Positions 61,796-64,000 of a stretch of 64,000 nt of DNA are shown piece by piece. A program made the position numbers and the translations under genes. The DNA lies in NCBI RefSeq assembly GCF_017743935.1, contig NZ_JAGHRE010000015.1, forward strand, positions 1-64,000. The letters are read 5' to 3'. Positions within the stretch are counted from its first letter, which is position 1, and each line of letters starts with the position of its first letter. The notes under the pieces are model-generated. The model made no database searches and was not told where the DNA came from. It saw only the letters and a list, made by a program, of their open reading frames with translations. The stretch comes from Tropicibacter sp. R16_0. GTDB taxonomy: Bacteria; Pseudomonadota; Alphaproteobacteria; Rhodobacterales; Rhodobacteraceae.

Positions 61796-64000
61796 TCAGA
61801 GCCCCCAGATGTTCAGCGTGGTGTCGTCGAAGATGAAGTATTCCACGTCGATCAGGCTGTCGTTGCCGTCGGGACCGACCACGGTGACGGTGTTCGAGGA
61901 CGTCTTGGTGAGCGTGTATTCCGACCGGTTCCCATCGAAGAGCGCAAAGTCGGACGAGCCGCCGCCGTTGATCGTGTCATCGCCCGCGCCGCCGCGCATC
62001 CGGTCGTTGCCGCCATAGCCAAAGATCAGGTCGTCGCCGCCCAGACCGTTGAGCTGGTTGACCAGGTTGTTGCCCGTCAGGCTGTCATCCTGGGCGGTGC
62101 CCACAAGGTTCTCGATCGAGAAATACAGGTCCCGCGTCGCGTCGCCGCGCGTACCATAGCCCGAGGGCTCGCCATCGATCAGTGGACCGTTGCGCAGGCT
62201 CGCCGTGACCCCGCCCGCCGACAGGACATAGCTGACAGTGTCGATCCCCGCGCCACCGAAATAGCGCTCGCGCCCGCCGGCCGAGCCGACGAACATGTCA
62301 TAGCCGCCGAGACCCCGGAAATCGTTCTGGTTGGCATCGCCGATGAACAGGTCCTGATGGGACGAGCCGGTGATCCGCTCGATCGAGCTCAGCGTCTGGC
62401 TGGCGGCCAGCCCTGCGTTGTTGGCCGCATTGCTCAGGTCCAGCACGACACCGCCCAACTGGGCCCCGCCCGGCAGCGCGCCATCGGCGCTGAGCACGTC
62501 CTGGATGACCGGCGCGCCGCGATCCTCGGCCAGCAGAAAGCTGAGCATATCCAGACCGTTACCCCCTTCGAGCGTGTCATTGCCCTCGGTCGCGATGAAC
62601 CAGTCATAGTCGCCCTGGCCACGCAGTTGGTTGGCATTGGCATCGCCCTTGAGCATGTCGGCATAGATCGTGCCGGTGACCCGCTCGATGTTGATCAGCT
62701 GGTTCATGTCGCCGCCAAAGATATTGGCGGTGCCCTCCGCCAGGTCCAGCGTCAGCATGAAATCGAGGTTGGTGCGCGCCGGGTTGAAAGGCGTGCCGAG
62801 GAAGTCGGCCATGTCGTTGCCCGCACCCCCGTCGATCGTGTCATTGCCCGCGCCCGGACGGATCCAGTCATTGCCGCCAAGACCATTGATACGCTCGGAC
62901 GAGTTGGTGCCCTCGATGGTCTCGCCGTCATTTGTGCCATTGCGTATCTCCACGCCTGCCATGGCCAACAGCTGCGAAAAGCTGAGCGTTGTGTCGGTAA
63001 ACACGATTGCCTCTACATCGCTTGCGACAAAATCACGTCCTTCGCCGGATTGAACGTGCAAACCGTCAACCGCTTGCGAGACCGTCACATTGGTCTCGGA
63101 TGGCGAGATGTAGGCGGCATCTTCGATGGCAACCGTGTCTTGGCCGCTACCACCCCAAAACACGTCATTCCCACCGCCCCCGCGCAGAAAATCATCCCCG
63201 TCGCCGCCCCGAAAAACCTCGTCCCGGTCGGAGCCGACGAGGGTATTCGCCAGGGCGTTCCCGACAACGGTCAATGCCGGGAAGGGAGATGGCAAAACCC
63301 GGGCCTCGGTGAAAACGGGCATGGGAAGGACCAGTTGCGTACCGTCGACAACGACGTTGTCATGGTTCCGACCCAGATCGAATTGAGTCTCGTTTCCAGG
63401 ACGCCAGATGATGGTTTCCTTGACCTCCGGATCGCCTTCGCCGAGGTCCTCGTTGCCCTCGGACCAGATTACATGGCCGTCGGTATCAAGCTCGATGATT
63501 ATCGTGCCACCCAGGCTGTTGAAGTGGTCCTCGTTCTCTTTCTCGATGCTCAGCATGGCATTTGCGAAAATCGCCTTGATGATGCCCTCACCGACACCAA
63601 CAATTGCAGATGGAACCTTGAACGGGGCCAAAAGGAGCTTGCCGGCCTCTGCCGCCACGCTTTGGGGGGGCTCGGGGCAATAGTCCCCCATCAAGGCGTC
63701 AATGCGGCTCGACGCAATCACACCGGCGACATGCGCCGAGTACTGCTCAATTGCATTGTCCAGATAGACTTCAATCGCCTGTCGGAAGCGATCAGAAAGC
63801 TCCTGTTTCAAATTGTCGTTCAGGCCTAGTTCCGGGTTCTCCGGGAACAGCCGCTGCAGGAAAACCTCCCATGGATCCTCCGCGACGCCTGGAAGCCCCA
63901 GGAAACCACTCACGCCCTGATCTATGTGACTGTCTATATTGGTTTTCACGGACCGAAGCGCCATGAGAGCCTCGATCACAGGGCGCCCGACGCAGACGGC
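61796..64000 (-). CDS. RTX/hemolysin-type calcium-binding protein (5' end beyond window)
   Basis: The frame is open from the right edge to 61796, at least 730 residues, and the true start is probably outside. The first 230 residues are helical and of unknown type ('NLKQELSDRFRQAIEVYLDN', 'EAGKLLLAPFKVPSAIVGVG'). Then come RTX turns: 'GGDGDDFLRGGGGNDVFWGG', 'GLGGNDWIRPGAGNDTIDGG', 'GQGDYDWFIATEGNDTLEGG' and 'GLGGDDLIFGYGGNDRMRGG', ending 'GGGSSDFALFDGNRSEYTLT', a typical C-terminal type I secretion region. Calcium-dependent extracellular protein. One module closely resembles the fragment at the left window edge, so the two are paralogues. Confidence 0.88.
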   Translation of the reverse strand, partial: AVCVGRPVIEALMALRSVKTNIDSHIDQGVSGFLGLPGVAEDPWEVFLQRLFPENPELGLNDNLKQELSDRFRQAIEVYLDNAIEQYSAHVAGVIASSRIDALMGDYCPEPPQSVAAEAGKLLLAPFKVPSAIVGVGEGIIKAIFANAMLSIEKENEDHFNSLGGTIIIELDTDGHVIWSEGNEDLGEGDPEVKETIIWRPGNETQFDLGRNHDNVVVDGTQLVLPMPVFTEARVLPSPFPALTVVGNALANTLVGSDRDEVFRGGDGDDFLRGGGGNDVFWGGSGQDTVAIEDAAYISPSETNVTVSQAVDGLHVQSGEGRDFVASDVEAIVFTDTTLSFSQLLAMAGVEIRNGTNDGETIEGTNSSERINGLGGNDWIRPGAGNDTIDGGAGNDMADFLGTPFNPARTNLDFMLTLDLAEGTANIFGGDMNQLINIERVTGTIYADMLKGDANANQLRGQGDYDWFIATEGNDTLEGGNGLDMLSFLLAEDRGAPVIQDVLSADGALPGGAQLGGVVLDLSNAANNAGLAASQTLSSIERITGSSHQDLFIGDANQNDFRGLGGYDMFVGSAGGRERYFGGAGIDTVSYVLSAGGVTASLRNGPLIDGEPSGYGTRGDATRDLYFSIENLVGTAQDDSLTGNNLVNQLNGLGGDDLIFGYGGNDRMRGGAGDDTINGGGSSDFALFDGNRSEYTLTKTSSNTVTVVGPDGNDSLIDVEYFIFDDTTLNIWGL

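Noticed and set aside
62357-63829. Long plus-strand open frame across the RTX gene
   Set aside because: Mirror of the repetitive RTX codons; no signature, and the minus strand shows regular calcium-binding turns.

Overview
The window reads as a chromosomal accessory stretch of a marine alphaproteobacterium of the roseobacter/Rhodobacteraceae type. This is inferred from moderately high G+C coding sequence, the ureDAxBCEFG order with a small extra gene between ureA and ureB, five-gene urea ABC transport, several TRAP transporters and RTX proteins; no rRNA or other species marker is present.

Layout. 1-2680: a large RTX/calcium-binding protein gene on the minus strand, running off the left edge and broken by one in-frame amber codon at 821-823. 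3133-8333: urease operon (minus). 8646-14614: divergent urea transporter urtABCDE (plus). 14615-17830: decay zone with an amidohydrolase tail, a frameshifted PsiE-like gene, an intradiol dioxygenase, a SnoaL-like scrap, a divergent metallo-beta-lactamase-fold protein and a DsbA-like scrap. 17929-32317: LysR regulator, two FGly-type sulfatases, a MarR regulator with candidate tandem operators, a TAXI-type TRAP system, a YtcJ-like amidohydrolase, an acyl-CoA-synthetase-like ligase and a DUF3604/PHP-like protein; a decayed integrase scrap lies at 27960-28088.

33086-38017: an unusual group of exported proteins, namely a tyrosine-phosphatase-like protein with Cys but no catalytic Arg, a protein with FAM20/HipA-like kinase motifs, a calcineurin-like phosphoesterase, then a DUF4956-like membrane protein and an SdiA-regulated/phytase-like propeller. 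This is the best candidate for an undescribed system (possibly periplasmic phosphorylation). 38566-51644: a GntR-controlled divergent catabolic locus. Leftward it carries tautomerase-SnoaL, hyuB, hyuA, an isochorismatase-fold protein, a PEP-mutase/isocitrate-lyase-family lyase and an FAD oxidoreductase. Rightward it carries GntR, LeuC-like, LeuD-like and a DctPQM TRAP transporter. The set could take up and dismantle a cyclic amide or branched dicarboxylate through hydration/isomerisation and C-C cleavage.

52069-53376: serine hydrolase cut by an in-frame TAA just after its signal peptide. 53973-57000: remnant of an element integrated in tRNA-Thr(GGU): a 3' tRNA fragment (att), an N-terminally truncated tyrosine integrase and truncated phage-type replication genes with a 21-bp-spaced repeat. 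57108-64000: a ThDP enzyme of the acetolactate synthase family, a class A beta-lactamase with an RTG motif, a small membrane protein, transposase and phage-spanin scraps, and a second RTX gene running off the right edge. In-frame stops, frameshifts and gene fragments are frequent, so the region is under active turnover.
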